Shown here: piece by piece, positions 1-5,341 of the stretch | Position numbering within the stretch: position 1 is the first letter of the stretch | Layout: each line of letters starts with the position of its first letter | Assembly (NCBI GenBank): GCA_051001995.1 | Contig: JBPCMT010000008.1 | Span: 1 to 5,341, forward strand | Origin: CAWEHQ01 sp051001995 | GTDB lineage: Bacteria; Actinomycetota; Thermoleophilia; Solirubrobacterales; Thermoleophilaceae | Direction: 5' to 3' | DNA: 5,341 nucleotides | Notes under the pieces: model-generated | The model's database searches: none | What the model was told of the DNA's origin: nothing | Seen by the model: only the letters and a program-made list of their open reading frames with translations | Program-made: the position numbers and the translations under genes

Positions 1-274
1 CTCCGGAGGGCTCGCCGCGCCTCGCGCCCGTCAGCGCCGCGTACGCGCGCCGCGCGAGCCCGCCCGAGGGGCCGACGCGCACGACATGGATGCCTTCGCG
101 CTCCTCGGCGGTGGGGGCGCCGTGCGCTCCGCGGACGGCGAGCACGGTGACGTCGAAGCCGAGTCGCTTCATCGTGAGTGCTGCGCGCAGGACGCGGGCG
201 TCATGCTCGAACGTGTTTCGCACGACGAGCAGGGCGCGACCCTCGCGGGCACCCGCTTGCGGTTCGCTCAACAT
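1..274 (-). CDS. GT4-type glycosyltransferase, N-terminal part, cut by window edge
   Basis: Seen: an open minus-strand frame starting at ATG (272-274) and running off the left edge, 91 complete codons visible. Residues 13-69 look like the first Rossmann half of a GT-B glycosyltransferase: a hydrophobic strand (ALLVV, 14-18), then VRN (18-20), HDARVLR (24-30), a helix, and the strand FDVTVLAV (40-47). The same VRN and HD-x-RVLR blocks sit at identical residue numbers in the gene just upstream (287-1579), so the two are tandem paralogues. The start is bounded: the upstream gene's TAG lies in this same frame 12 bases before the ATG. No clear Shine-Dalgarno is visible, so coupling to the upstream gene is likely. 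Known for the family: sugar transfer from a nucleotide-sugar donor at the cytoplasmic face of the membrane. The donor-binding C-terminal half is outside the window, so donor and acceptor are unknown. Confidence 0.8.
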   Translation of the reverse strand, partial: MLSEPQAGAREGRALLVVRNTFEHDARVLRAALTMKRLGFDVTVLAVRGAHGAPTAEEREGIHVVRVGPSGGLARRAYAALTGARRGEPSG

Positions 275-286
275 CGCCGGGCGAGT

Positions 287-1579
287 CTAGGTCTCGGAGC
301 CCCCGTCCCCGCGCGCGGCCAGCGCGTCGCGGTACACGCCGGAGAGGATCTCTCGTTCGCGCGTCCAGTCGAGTATCGCGGCGGACGCGGCCGCCGCGCG
401 GCGATGCTGGGCGTTGCGCCGCGGCTCGAGCAGGTCGCCCAGCGCCGCGGCGATCGCCGCCGGGTCGCCGGGATCCACGGTCGCCCCCAAACCGTGCTCG
501 TCGACGAATCGGGCGATCATCGGCAGGTCGCTTCCGAGGATTGGAAGGCCGGCGAGCGCGTACTCGAAGAGCTTATTTGGCAGCGTGAGCCGGTAGCTGA
601 GGCAGACCGGCTCGATCAGCGCCAGGCCGACGCCCGCGCCGCCCACCGCGTCGAGCAGCTCCTCCGGTGGGACCGGCTCGGCGAGCTCCACCCGATCCTC
701 CAGCGAGAGCGAGCGGATGAGCTCCTCGAGCCCGGACCGGTACTCGGGCGCCGCCGGCCCGAGCAGGCGCAGCCTCACGTCGGGCGCGATCGCGAGGGCG
801 CGGATCGACTGCTCGAGGCCGCGCCCCGGCTGGAGGCCGCCGACGTAGATCGCGGTGCGCCCGTCGCCGTCCACGGTTCGCGATGCCCCCGACTGCTCCG
901 ACTCCACCGCGCGCTCGGGGATGTTGCGGACCACCACGGGCGTGGGGATCCGGTAGCGGCGCGCGAGCTCGTCGGCGTAGGCCGGGCTCGTGGTGACGAC
1001 GCGGTCGGCCACGCGAACGAACAGCGCCTCGCACGCCACGAGCCACCAGCGAGGCTCTGAGCGGAGGTTGCGATCGGCCCAGAGCTCGTGCGAGTCATAC
1101 ACCACGGCGGAGCGGTGCAGCAGCCGCGCCGCGACGCCGATCCACATCGTGTTGTAGTCGTTGCAGTGCACCAGGTCGGGTCGCATCGGGCGCAACGCCG
1201 CGATCGCGCGGGCGTAGTAGGCGAGGGTCGAGAGCCACCGAAACAACCGCCGCGCAGCGGCCCGCGCGGGGCTCTTTGGGCGCTGTCCCGCCGACGTCGC
1301 CGCCGCGCCGCCGCCGCGCCCCGGCCTCAGCCGCGAGATCTCGCGGTAGACCGCCCAGCCGAGCCGCGAGGCCGGTCCGATCCGTCTCACGGTGAAGCCG
1401 TCGTGCTCGGTAACCTGCTGGGCCTGCGTGAACGAGACGACCCCCAGCACCGTGGTCTCCAGCCCGAGCGCGACCAACGTGCGCGCCTCGCGCAGGACTC
1501 TCGAGTCGTGGTCCACGGCGTTGCGCACGAGCACCACGGCCACGCGCCGGTCGCGCTCGGCGTGAGTCGCGTCTCGCAC
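287..1579 (-). CDS. GT4-type (GT-B fold) glycosyltransferase
   Basis: A complete 430-residue protein of normal length for a GT-B glycosyltransferase. The N-terminal acceptor half has the strand VAVVLV (13-18), VRN (18-20), HDSRVLR (24-30) and YDSHELWADR (161-170, the DSHE block frequent in this group). The C-terminal donor half opens with IYVGGLQPGRGLEQSI (244-259) and contains LPNKLFEYALAGLPILGSD (333-351). E339 fits the second Glu of the EX7E donor motif; the first Glu position is Leu, as in other LPNKLFEY-type members. Residues 85-111 are a Gly/Ala/Arg/Pro-rich insert that looks like a flexible linker. There is no signal peptide or membrane span, so it is probably cytoplasmic or peripheral. 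The GTG start at 1577-1579 is the only one that keeps strand 1, and a TACACT -10 lies 7 bases upstream, suggesting a leaderless message. It heads a two-gene minus-strand unit with the paralogue at 1-274. Sugar specificity cannot be told. Confidence 0.9.
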   Translation of the reverse strand: MRDATHAERDRRVAVVLVRNAVDHDSRVLREARTLVALGLETTVLGVVSFTQAQQVTEHDGFTVRRIGPASRLGWAVYREISRLRPGRGGGAAATSAGQRPKSPARAAARRLFRWLSTLAYYARAIAALRPMRPDLVHCNDYNTMWIGVAARLLHRSAVVYDSHELWADRNLRSEPRWWLVACEALFVRVADRVVTTSPAYADELARRYRIPTPVVVRNIPERAVESEQSGASRTVDGDGRTAIYVGGLQPGRGLEQSIRALAIAPDVRLRLLGPAAPEYRSGLEELIRSLSLEDRVELAEPVPPEELLDAVGGAGVGLALIEPVCLSYRLTLPNKLFEYALAGLPILGSDLPMIARFVDEHGLGATVDPGDPAAIAAALGDLLEPRRNAQHRRAAAASAAILDWTREREILSGVYRDALAARGDGGSET

Positions 1580-1641
1580 GGCGCGCAGTGTAGGAGGCTG
1601 CCTCCCGGGCGCGGAAGCGCCGCCGTCAGGCGGGCCGCGGC
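1580..1641. promoter_or_regulatory. Divergent intergenic control region
   Basis: This 62-base spacer separates the divergent starts at GTG 1579 (minus) and ATG 1642 (plus). On the minus strand TACACT (1592-1587) matches the actinobacterial TAnnnT -10 and lies 7 bases before the GTG, as in leaderless promoters. A weak TTCCGC -35 sits 18 bases further up. The spacer between them holds the palindrome GGAGGC-T-GCCTCC (1593-1605), a possible operator. On the plus strand GGCGC-GGAA-GCGCC (1608-1621) could fold into a 5-bp stem with a GNRA loop. An overlapping CCGCC-GTCA-GGCGG (1620-1633) could form instead and would hide the only purine-rich stretch ahead of ATG 1642. No convincing plus-strand -10 is visible. 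Short GC-rich inverted repeats arise easily by chance in such DNA, so only the minus-strand -10 is moderately supported. Confidence 0.45.
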
Positions 1642-2568
1642 ATGAACGCCGGCAGAGCTCCCGCCGACCCGGTCTTCGTCGGAGGGGCGGCCCGAAGCGG
1701 CCTCCAGGCCGTCGCGCGGCTGGTCGGCGCCCACCGGGGTTATCGCTACCTCGATGCGCAGGTTCGCTTTCACTCCGACGACGGAGGGCTCCCCGACCTT
1801 CTCGCCGGGCGCGTCGGGCTCGAGCGCTTCCTCGAGCGGCTGCGCGGCTACTGGTGGTTCCACACCCGCGCCGAGGAGCGCGGCAGCGGCCTTCACCAGC
1901 TCGTTTCGCGCGCCGACTTCGACCGCGCGGTGGCGGACTTCGAGGCGTCGTTCGGCGAGGATCGCGCCGGTGCGACCCGCGCGCTCGTCCGCTCGCTGCT
2001 CGACCCGCTGGCGCGGCGCGACGGCGCCGACAGCTGGGTCGAGTGGAGCACGCGCTCGGTCGCCGCCTCTCCGACGCTGGCCGGGCTGTTCCCGGACTGC
2101 AAGATCATTCACGTCGTGCGCGACGGCCGCGACGTGGCCTGCTCGCTCATGAGCCTGCCGCGGGGCGCCGATTCCGTGGTCAGCGCCCTCGGCGGCTGGC
2201 AGCGCCAGGTGAAGGCCGCCGATGCTGGCGCGCGCGAGCTCGGCGGCGAGCGCGTCCTCACGCTCAACATCGCCGACCTCGCGATCGACGACCGCGAGCG
2301 CTCCTACGAGCGCCTGCTCGAGTTCCTAGGAGTCGAGGATGACCGTGGCATGCGCGAGCACTTCGAGAACAAGCTGCTCCCCGGCGCGGCCAACCCCAGC
2401 CGCTGGGAGATCGACCTCGCGGCCTACGAGCAGCAAGAGCTCGAGCGCGCGTACGAGCGGGCGCTCGTCGAGCTGGCCAGCGAGGGCGTGGCCGCGGCCG
2501 GCGACCTTACCCGCCGCGCCGGGCTCGAGGGTGCCGACGCGCCAGCTGCCCGCGCTCGCGGCTCGTAG
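1642..2568 (+). CDS. Sulfotransferase family protein with degenerate PAPS loop
   Basis: A 308-residue homologue of the PAPS-dependent sulfotransferases (Sulfotransfer_3-like). Seen in order: strand and 5'-phosphosulfate loop PVFVGGAARSG (10-20), the VRFHSDDGGLPDLL block (41-54), the Trp pair W71-W72, SWVEWS (131-136), the 3'-phosphate motif VVRDGRDVACS (158-168, with R160 and S168), and LLEFLGVEDD (225-234). Residues 285-308 are a low-complexity Ala/Arg/Gly tail. The layout matches the two minus-strand sulfotransferases at 3578-5341, with lower identity. Odd: the loop normally continues RSG-T-H/T, but here it reads RSG-L21-Q22, and a Glu conserved in both paralogues is Gln40. The 3'-phosphate motif is intact. 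It may therefore bind nucleotide but be catalytically altered. ATG 1642 is the natural start: it leaves a 10-residue lead-in before strand 1. The upstream ribosome binding site is weak. It is transcribed divergently from the glycosyltransferases. The expected role is sulfation of a glycan or lipid; the substrate is unknown. Confidence 0.85.
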   Translation: MNAGRAPADPVFVGGAARSGLQAVARLVGAHRGYRYLDAQVRFHSDDGGLPDLLAGRVGLERFLERLRGYWWFHTRAEERGSGLHQLVSRADFDRAVADFEASFGEDRAGATRALVRSLLDPLARRDGADSWVEWSTRSVAASPTLAGLFPDCKIIHVVRDGRDVACSLMSLPRGADSVVSALGGWQRQVKAADAGARELGGERVLTLNIADLAIDDRERSYERLLEFLGVEDDRGMREHFENKLLPGAANPSRWEIDLAAYEQQELERAYERALVELASEGVAAAGDLTRRAGLEGADAPAARARGS

Positions 2569-2657
2569 CGCCGGACCGACGCGAACGTCACCGACCCGTC
2601 GCACGCTCGTCACTCGCGCACGTTCAGACGTGCGTCTCCGCTGCCCATCCTGGAGGG
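2569..2657 (+). promoter_or_regulatory. Spacer with candidate promoter and operator for the AbiEi/DUF559 gene
   Basis: This 89-base gap lies between the sulfotransferase stop and the next GTG. It contains a perfect inverted repeat, CGCACGT-TCAG-ACGTGCG (2617-2634). No T-tract follows, so it is a poor intrinsic terminator and a better operator candidate. TTCAGA (2623-2628) lies inside it and could be a -35. CATCCT (2646-2651), 17 bases downstream, would be a weak -10, placing transcription start at or next to GTG 2658. GGAGGG (2652-2657) abuts the GTG, too close to work as a normal Shine-Dalgarno, which fits leaderless translation or an imperfect start. A direct repeat of CGTCAC occurs at 2586 and 2608, 22 bases apart. 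The promoter assignment is tentative; the inverted repeat itself is certain. Confidence 0.4.
2617..2634. repeat. Perfect inverted repeat, 7-bp arms with 4-base loop
   Basis: CGCACGT (2617-2623) and ACGTGCG (2628-2634) are exact reverse complements separated by TCAG. The repeat lies 23 bases before the GTG of the AbiEi/DUF559 gene and overlaps its candidate -35. AbiEi antitoxins are known to repress their own promoters by binding inverted repeats, so an operator role is plausible. It could instead be a weak terminator for the sulfotransferase ending at 2568, but no T-run follows. Confidence 0.5.
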
Positions 2658-3608
2658 GTGGCTGACTTTGACCTCGGATACCGCAGGAAAGCTCAGCCAC
2701 GTCGCAACCCGGCGATCGCAACGTTCGCTGGACGCCAGTACGGCGTCGTTTCATACCGGCAGCTCCTCGCGCTTGGGCTGGGACCCGCCGCCATTCAGCG
2801 CTGGGTCGAGGACGGGCGGCTCCACCGCGTGCACCGCGGCGTCTACGCCGTCGGGCACACCGCCGTCATGCCGCGTGGCCGCTGGTACGCCGCGGTGCTC
2901 GCCTGCGGTCCCGAGGCGCTGCTGAGCCACCGGAGCGCCGCCGCGCTGTGGGAGCTGAGGGCCGATGCCTCCGGCGGCGCCGACGTGAGCGTTCCCGGCG
3001 CCAGCCGGCGATCCCGGAGCGGCATTCGCCTGCACCGAACCCGGTCGATCGACGCTCGGGACAGAGCGATCAGGTACGGCATCCCGGTCACGAGCGTCGC
3101 GCGGACGCTCCTCGATCTCGCCGTGACGGTGGCGCCGCGCGAGTTCGAGCGCGCCTTCGAGGAGGCGGATCGCCGCGGACGGGTGAGCGTCGCCACGGTC
3201 GAGCGACTACTGGAGCGGAGCCCCGGACACCACGGCGCCGGGCCGCTCGCCGCCCTCGTCGCCGAGGACCGCGCCGCCGCCGCGTTCACCCGCTCGGAGC
3301 TCGAGGCCTGCTTCCTGACGCTCTGCCGGGACGCCGGGTTGCCCCGGCCGCTCGTGAACGTTCGCGTGGCGGGCTACGAGGTCGACGCGGTGTGGCCGCA
3401 GGAGCGGCTGGTTGTCGAGCTCGACGGCTACGCCTTCCACCGCACGCGGCGGGCGTTCGAGCGCGACCGGGCGAAGGACGCCGTGCTGCAGCGCGCGGGC
3501 TACCGCGTGGTGCGGGTTACGTACCGCATGCTCGCGAAGGACCCGGCGGCGGTTGCCGCCACCGTGTGGTCGGTGCTTCAGAGCCCGGCAGCGTCTTCGC
3601 TCGTCTGA
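2658..3608 (+). CDS. AbiEi-like winged-helix / DUF559 nuclease-fold protein
   Basis: A 316-residue protein with the two-part layout common in high-GC actinobacteria. Residues 18-66 form an AbiEi-type N-terminal winged helix (FAGRQYGVVS, then AIQRWVEDGRLHRVHRGVYAVG). The middle part carries HRSAAALWEL (91-100) and TSVARTLLDLA (145-155). Residues 228-305 match DUF559, a small PD-(D/E)XK/Vsr-like fold: D243 in YEVDAVWP, then VVELDG (252-257) with E254 and D256, then FHRTRRAFERDRAKDAVLQRAGYRVVRV. Known: AbiEi is the antitoxin and repressor of the type IV AbiE system. For these fused single proteins the function is not established, and no AbiEii nucleotidyltransferase toxin lies in the visible flanks. 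GTG 2658 is the first usable start in the frame and the only one that keeps the winged helix. An inverted repeat just upstream suggests autoregulation, which is inference. Its last 31 bases overlap the convergent sulfotransferase gene. Confidence 0.85.
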   Translation: MADFDLGYRRKAQPRRNPAIATFAGRQYGVVSYRQLLALGLGPAAIQRWVEDGRLHRVHRGVYAVGHTAVMPRGRWYAAVLACGPEALLSHRSAAALWELRADASGGADVSVPGASRRSRSGIRLHRTRSIDARDRAIRYGIPVTSVARTLLDLAVTVAPREFERAFEEADRRGRVSVATVERLLERSPGHHGAGPLAALVAEDRAAAAFTRSELEACFLTLCRDAGLPRPLVNVRVAGYEVDAVWPQERLVVELDGYAFHRTRRAFERDRAKDAVLQRAGYRVVRVTYRMLAKDPAAVAATVWSVLQSPAASSLV

Positions 3609-4525
3609 GTCTTGGGGCGGCGCCGGAGCCGCAGCGGACCAATGCTGGGGCTGGCATCCTCCGGCGTCGGCACCCAGGAGATCCCGGCGCGGTGCAGCTC
3701 GCGGACGAGCTTGCGGTAGCGGCGGTCGATTCGGCGCGCGTCCGGCGGCGGCATCCGCTCGCGCCAGCCTCCGAGGTGGGCCGCGTCGGCTGAGATCTCG
3801 GCGTCGAAGTAGCGGTGCATCGTCGAGTGGTCCGCGATTTCGAGGAACTCGGCGACCCGCCCGAAGGTGCCCTCGCGGTCACCAGCCACCAGGTCGTCGA
3901 GGTGGACGATCAGCGCCCGGCCCGGCGGCAGCCGGCGCATCGCGACGTCGGCGGCGCGGATCCTCCGCCGCCAGTGGAGCAACGCTTCCTCGGGATCGTC
4001 GGTGAGGCTTTTCTTCTTGAGGTGGCCAGCCACGACGGCGCGCCCGTCTCTGACCATGTTCACGAAGCGGGCGTTCGGGAACAGGCGCAGGAGGCTTGGG
4101 GCGCTCTGCACGTTCCATCCGGTCACCTCGATCCAGGCCGGCTTGCCCTCGCGCTGCGCTGCGGGATCGAGGATCGCGCGGACGAGAATCCGGCTCGCAT
4201 CCCAAGGATCGTCGGTGAAGTCGCGCTCGAAGCGCTCCAGCGCGGCCTCTCGCTGCGCCTCGTCCGCGACCCGGTGGAGCCCCTGCGAGTCGCGGTAGCC
4301 CCGCCGCCACCAGTGCCCGCGACAGAGCTCGAGGAACCGGTTCATCCCGACCTCGCCCGCGAGCAGGTCCGACAGCCCCTCCTTGAACGAGTGAAAGCGC
4401 GCCTCGGTGCCGATCAGGTGGTAGCGCGGGTCAGCGGCCACGAGCCGCCCGAGGGCGTGGGTGCCGCTGCGGGCGCTGCCGCCCACGAAGACCGGTTCCG
4501 GGAAGTCGGGGCGGGCGTCGACCAG
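3578..4525 (-). CDS. Sulfotransferase family protein, start codon unclear
   Basis: A PAPS-dependent sulfotransferase homologue, 315 codons if read from CTG 4523-4525, or 302 from GTG 4484-4486. Numbered from the CTG: strand 1 and loop PVFVGGSARSGTHAL (11-25, with T22), GTEARFHS (39-46, with E41), the Trp pair WW (72-73), KPAWIEVTG (128-136), and the 3'-phosphate motif NMVRDGRAVVAG (156-167), where a Gly replaces the usual Ser. The C-terminal block DARRIDRRYRKLVREL is shared with the neighbour at 4526-5341. The GTG is the only canonical start but would cut away the PVFV strand, so I extend to the CTG directly after the neighbour's TAG; AAGG lies 5 bases before it. The Lys/Arg-rich tail (from about residue 300) overlaps the AbiEi/DUF559 gene. 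The product probably sulfates a glycan or lipid acceptor, which is unknown. The gene is sure; the start is not. Confidence 0.8.
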   Translation of the reverse strand: MVDARPDFPEPVFVGGSARSGTHALGRLVAADPRYHLIGTEARFHSFKEGLSDLLAGEVGMNRFLELCRGHWWRRGYRDSQGLHRVADEAQREAALERFERDFTDDPWDASRILVRAILDPAAQREGKPAWIEVTGWNVQSAPSLLRLFPNARFVNMVRDGRAVVAGHLKKKSLTDDPEEALLHWRRRIRAADVAMRRLPPGRALIVHLDDLVAGDREGTFGRVAEFLEIADHSTMHRYFDAEISADAAHLGGWRERMPPPDARRIDRRYRKLVRELHRAGISWVPTPEDASPSIGPLRLRRRPKTQTSEDAAGL

Positions 4526-5341
4526 CTACGCCTTGACGGAGATGGGGATCCGGACCGGGCCGATCCGGAAGCCCTCGTCCTCGGGCTCCGGCGCCCACCA
4601 GACGCCGTCGCGGTGGAGCGCTCGGACCACCTTGCGGTAGCGGCGGTCCACGCGGCGCGCGTCCTGGGGCGCCATCCGCTGGCGCCAGCGCCCCACGTTG
4701 GCGGCCTCCGCCGAGATCCGGCGGTTGAAGTACTTCCGCAGAGGAGCGTCGTCCTCGACCTCGAGGAATTCCACGACACGCTCGAACGAGCGCTCGCGGT
4801 CGCGGGCCGTAAGATCGTCGAGCTGGACGATCAGCATCGCGTCGCTCGGGACGGCGCTCATCGCGGCGTGCGAGGAGCGGACCATCGACTCCCACTTGGC
4901 GAGCGCCTGCATCGGGTCGTCGGTCATGTTGACCTTCTTCAGCATCCCGGCCACCACGGCCCGGCCGTCACGCACCATGTTGATGAACCGCGCGCGCGGG
5001 AGCAGCCTCAAGAGCAGAGGCGCCTGCTCGACCGCCTGCCCGGTGACCTCCACCCAGCTCGGCTTGCCGTCGCGCTCGGCGGGCGGGTCGAGCAGCGCGC
5101 GGATCAGGCGGCGGCTCGCCTCCCAGGGCTCCCGCTCGAAGTCACGCTCGAAGGCCCGAAGCGCGGCCTCGCGCTGCTCCTCGTCCACGAGCCGCTGGAG
5201 GCCCGGTCCCTGGCCGTATCCGCGCTTCCATCAGTTGCCGCGTATGCGCGCGAGGAACGCCGCCACCTCGACACGTCCCTCGAGCAGGTCGGGCAGGCCG
5301 CCGGGGCTCGCGTGAAAGCGCGCCTCGGTGCGGATCAGGTG
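4526..5341 (-). pseudogene. Sulfotransferase gene, 5' end outside window, interrupted by in-frame TGA
   Basis: A continuous minus-strand frame of sulfotransferase homology enters from the right edge and ends at TAG 4526-4528. The first visible codons read HLIRTEARFHASPGGLPDLL, aligning directly with HLIGTEARFHS in the next gene. At codon 37 (5231-5233) there is TGA where both paralogues have the first Trp of a Trp-Trp pair; the next codon is TGG, and homology resumes at once (WKRGYGQGPGL). Further on are KPSWVEVTG, the 3'-phosphate motif NMVRDGRAVVAG, and DARRVDRRYRKVVRAL. A restart at GTG 5186-5188 would give 220 residues without the PAPS loop, which lies beyond the edge, so such a product should be inactive. 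One G-to-A change explains the stop: either a real nonsense mutation or a sequencing error. Identity with the gene at 3578-4525 is clearly above half by eye, so the pair arose by tandem duplication. Confidence 0.7.

Noticed and set aside
86..1060. Long plus-strand open frame opposite the glycosyltransferases
   Set aside because: It is antisense to two clear glycosyltransferase genes, is Arg/Ala/Gly-rich without any recognisable motif, and is expected from high GC.
1387..2112. Minus-strand open frame of 241 codons crossing the divergent spacer
   Set aside because: It overlaps the antisense of the sulfotransferase and a shifted frame of the glycosyltransferase, shows no family motif, and would ignore the natural starts at 1579 and 1642.
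2617..2634. Inverted repeat as an intrinsic terminator of the sulfotransferase at 1642-2568
   Set aside because: The stem is only 7 bp and no T-run follows; an operator role fits its position better.
2843..3289. Minus-strand open frame opposite the AbiEi/DUF559 gene
   Set aside because: Low-complexity Ala/Ser/Arg composition and no motif; a typical GC shadow of the coding strand.
3412..4005. Plus-strand open frame at the convergent junction, considered as a possible toxin partner of the AbiEi-like gene
   Set aside because: It is an out-of-frame reading of the DUF559 end plus antisense of the sulfotransferase, extremely Arg/Ser-rich, with no nucleotidyltransferase motif of AbiEii.
5231..5233. 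TGA read as Trp through an alternative genetic code
   Set aside because: TGA-as-Trp codes occur in AT-rich, reduced genomes; here Trp is encoded by TGG elsewhere and TGA ends two other genes (3608 and 3578).
1..5341. CRISPR arrays, tRNA or rRNA genes, insertion sequences, attachment sites
   Set aside because: No regularly spaced direct repeats, tRNA cloverleaf, rRNA-like sequence, transposase motif or terminal inverted repeats were seen on either strand.

Overview
The window is very GC-rich (about 70% by eye). It uses GTG starts, has almost no AT-rich spacers and no T-tract terminators, and carries a lone AbiEi/DUF559 protein of a type common in actinobacteria. Together these suggest a high-GC actinobacterium, perhaps of the Thermoleophilia/Solirubrobacterales type. 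The taxon is an inference from style and gene families, not a match to a known genome.

Layout. Positions 1-1579 (minus strand) hold two tandem GT4-type glycosyltransferase genes. The upstream one is complete (287-1579); the second starts 12 bases after it and runs off the left edge (1-274). A 62-base divergent spacer (1580-1641) has a good leaderless-type -10 for the glycosyltransferases, a palindrome and two overlapping small hairpins. A PAPS-dependent-type sulfotransferase homologue (1642-2568, plus) follows. Then comes an 89-base spacer with a perfect 7-bp-stem inverted repeat, and a lone AbiEi-like winged-helix/DUF559 nuclease-fold protein (2658-3608, plus). That gene overlaps tail-to-tail by 31 bases with the first of two tandem minus-strand sulfotransferase genes (3578-4525 and 4526-5341, the latter cut by the right edge).

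Biology. Two glycosyltransferases and three related sulfotransferases close together suggest a locus that builds and sulfates a cell-surface glycan or glycolipid. The acceptor cannot be read from the sequence. The AbiEi/DUF559 gene looks like an unrelated lodger: no toxin partner is visible.

Main anomalies. (1) The rightmost sulfotransferase has an in-frame TGA exactly where its paralogues have the first Trp of a conserved Trp-Trp pair. (2) It ends in a TAG that is in frame with, and directly abuts, the next sulfotransferase, which lacks a canonical start ahead of its first core strand. (3) The plus-strand sulfotransferase has lost the Thr of its PAPS loop and a conserved acidic residue. I see no clear new system; these are the points worth a second look.
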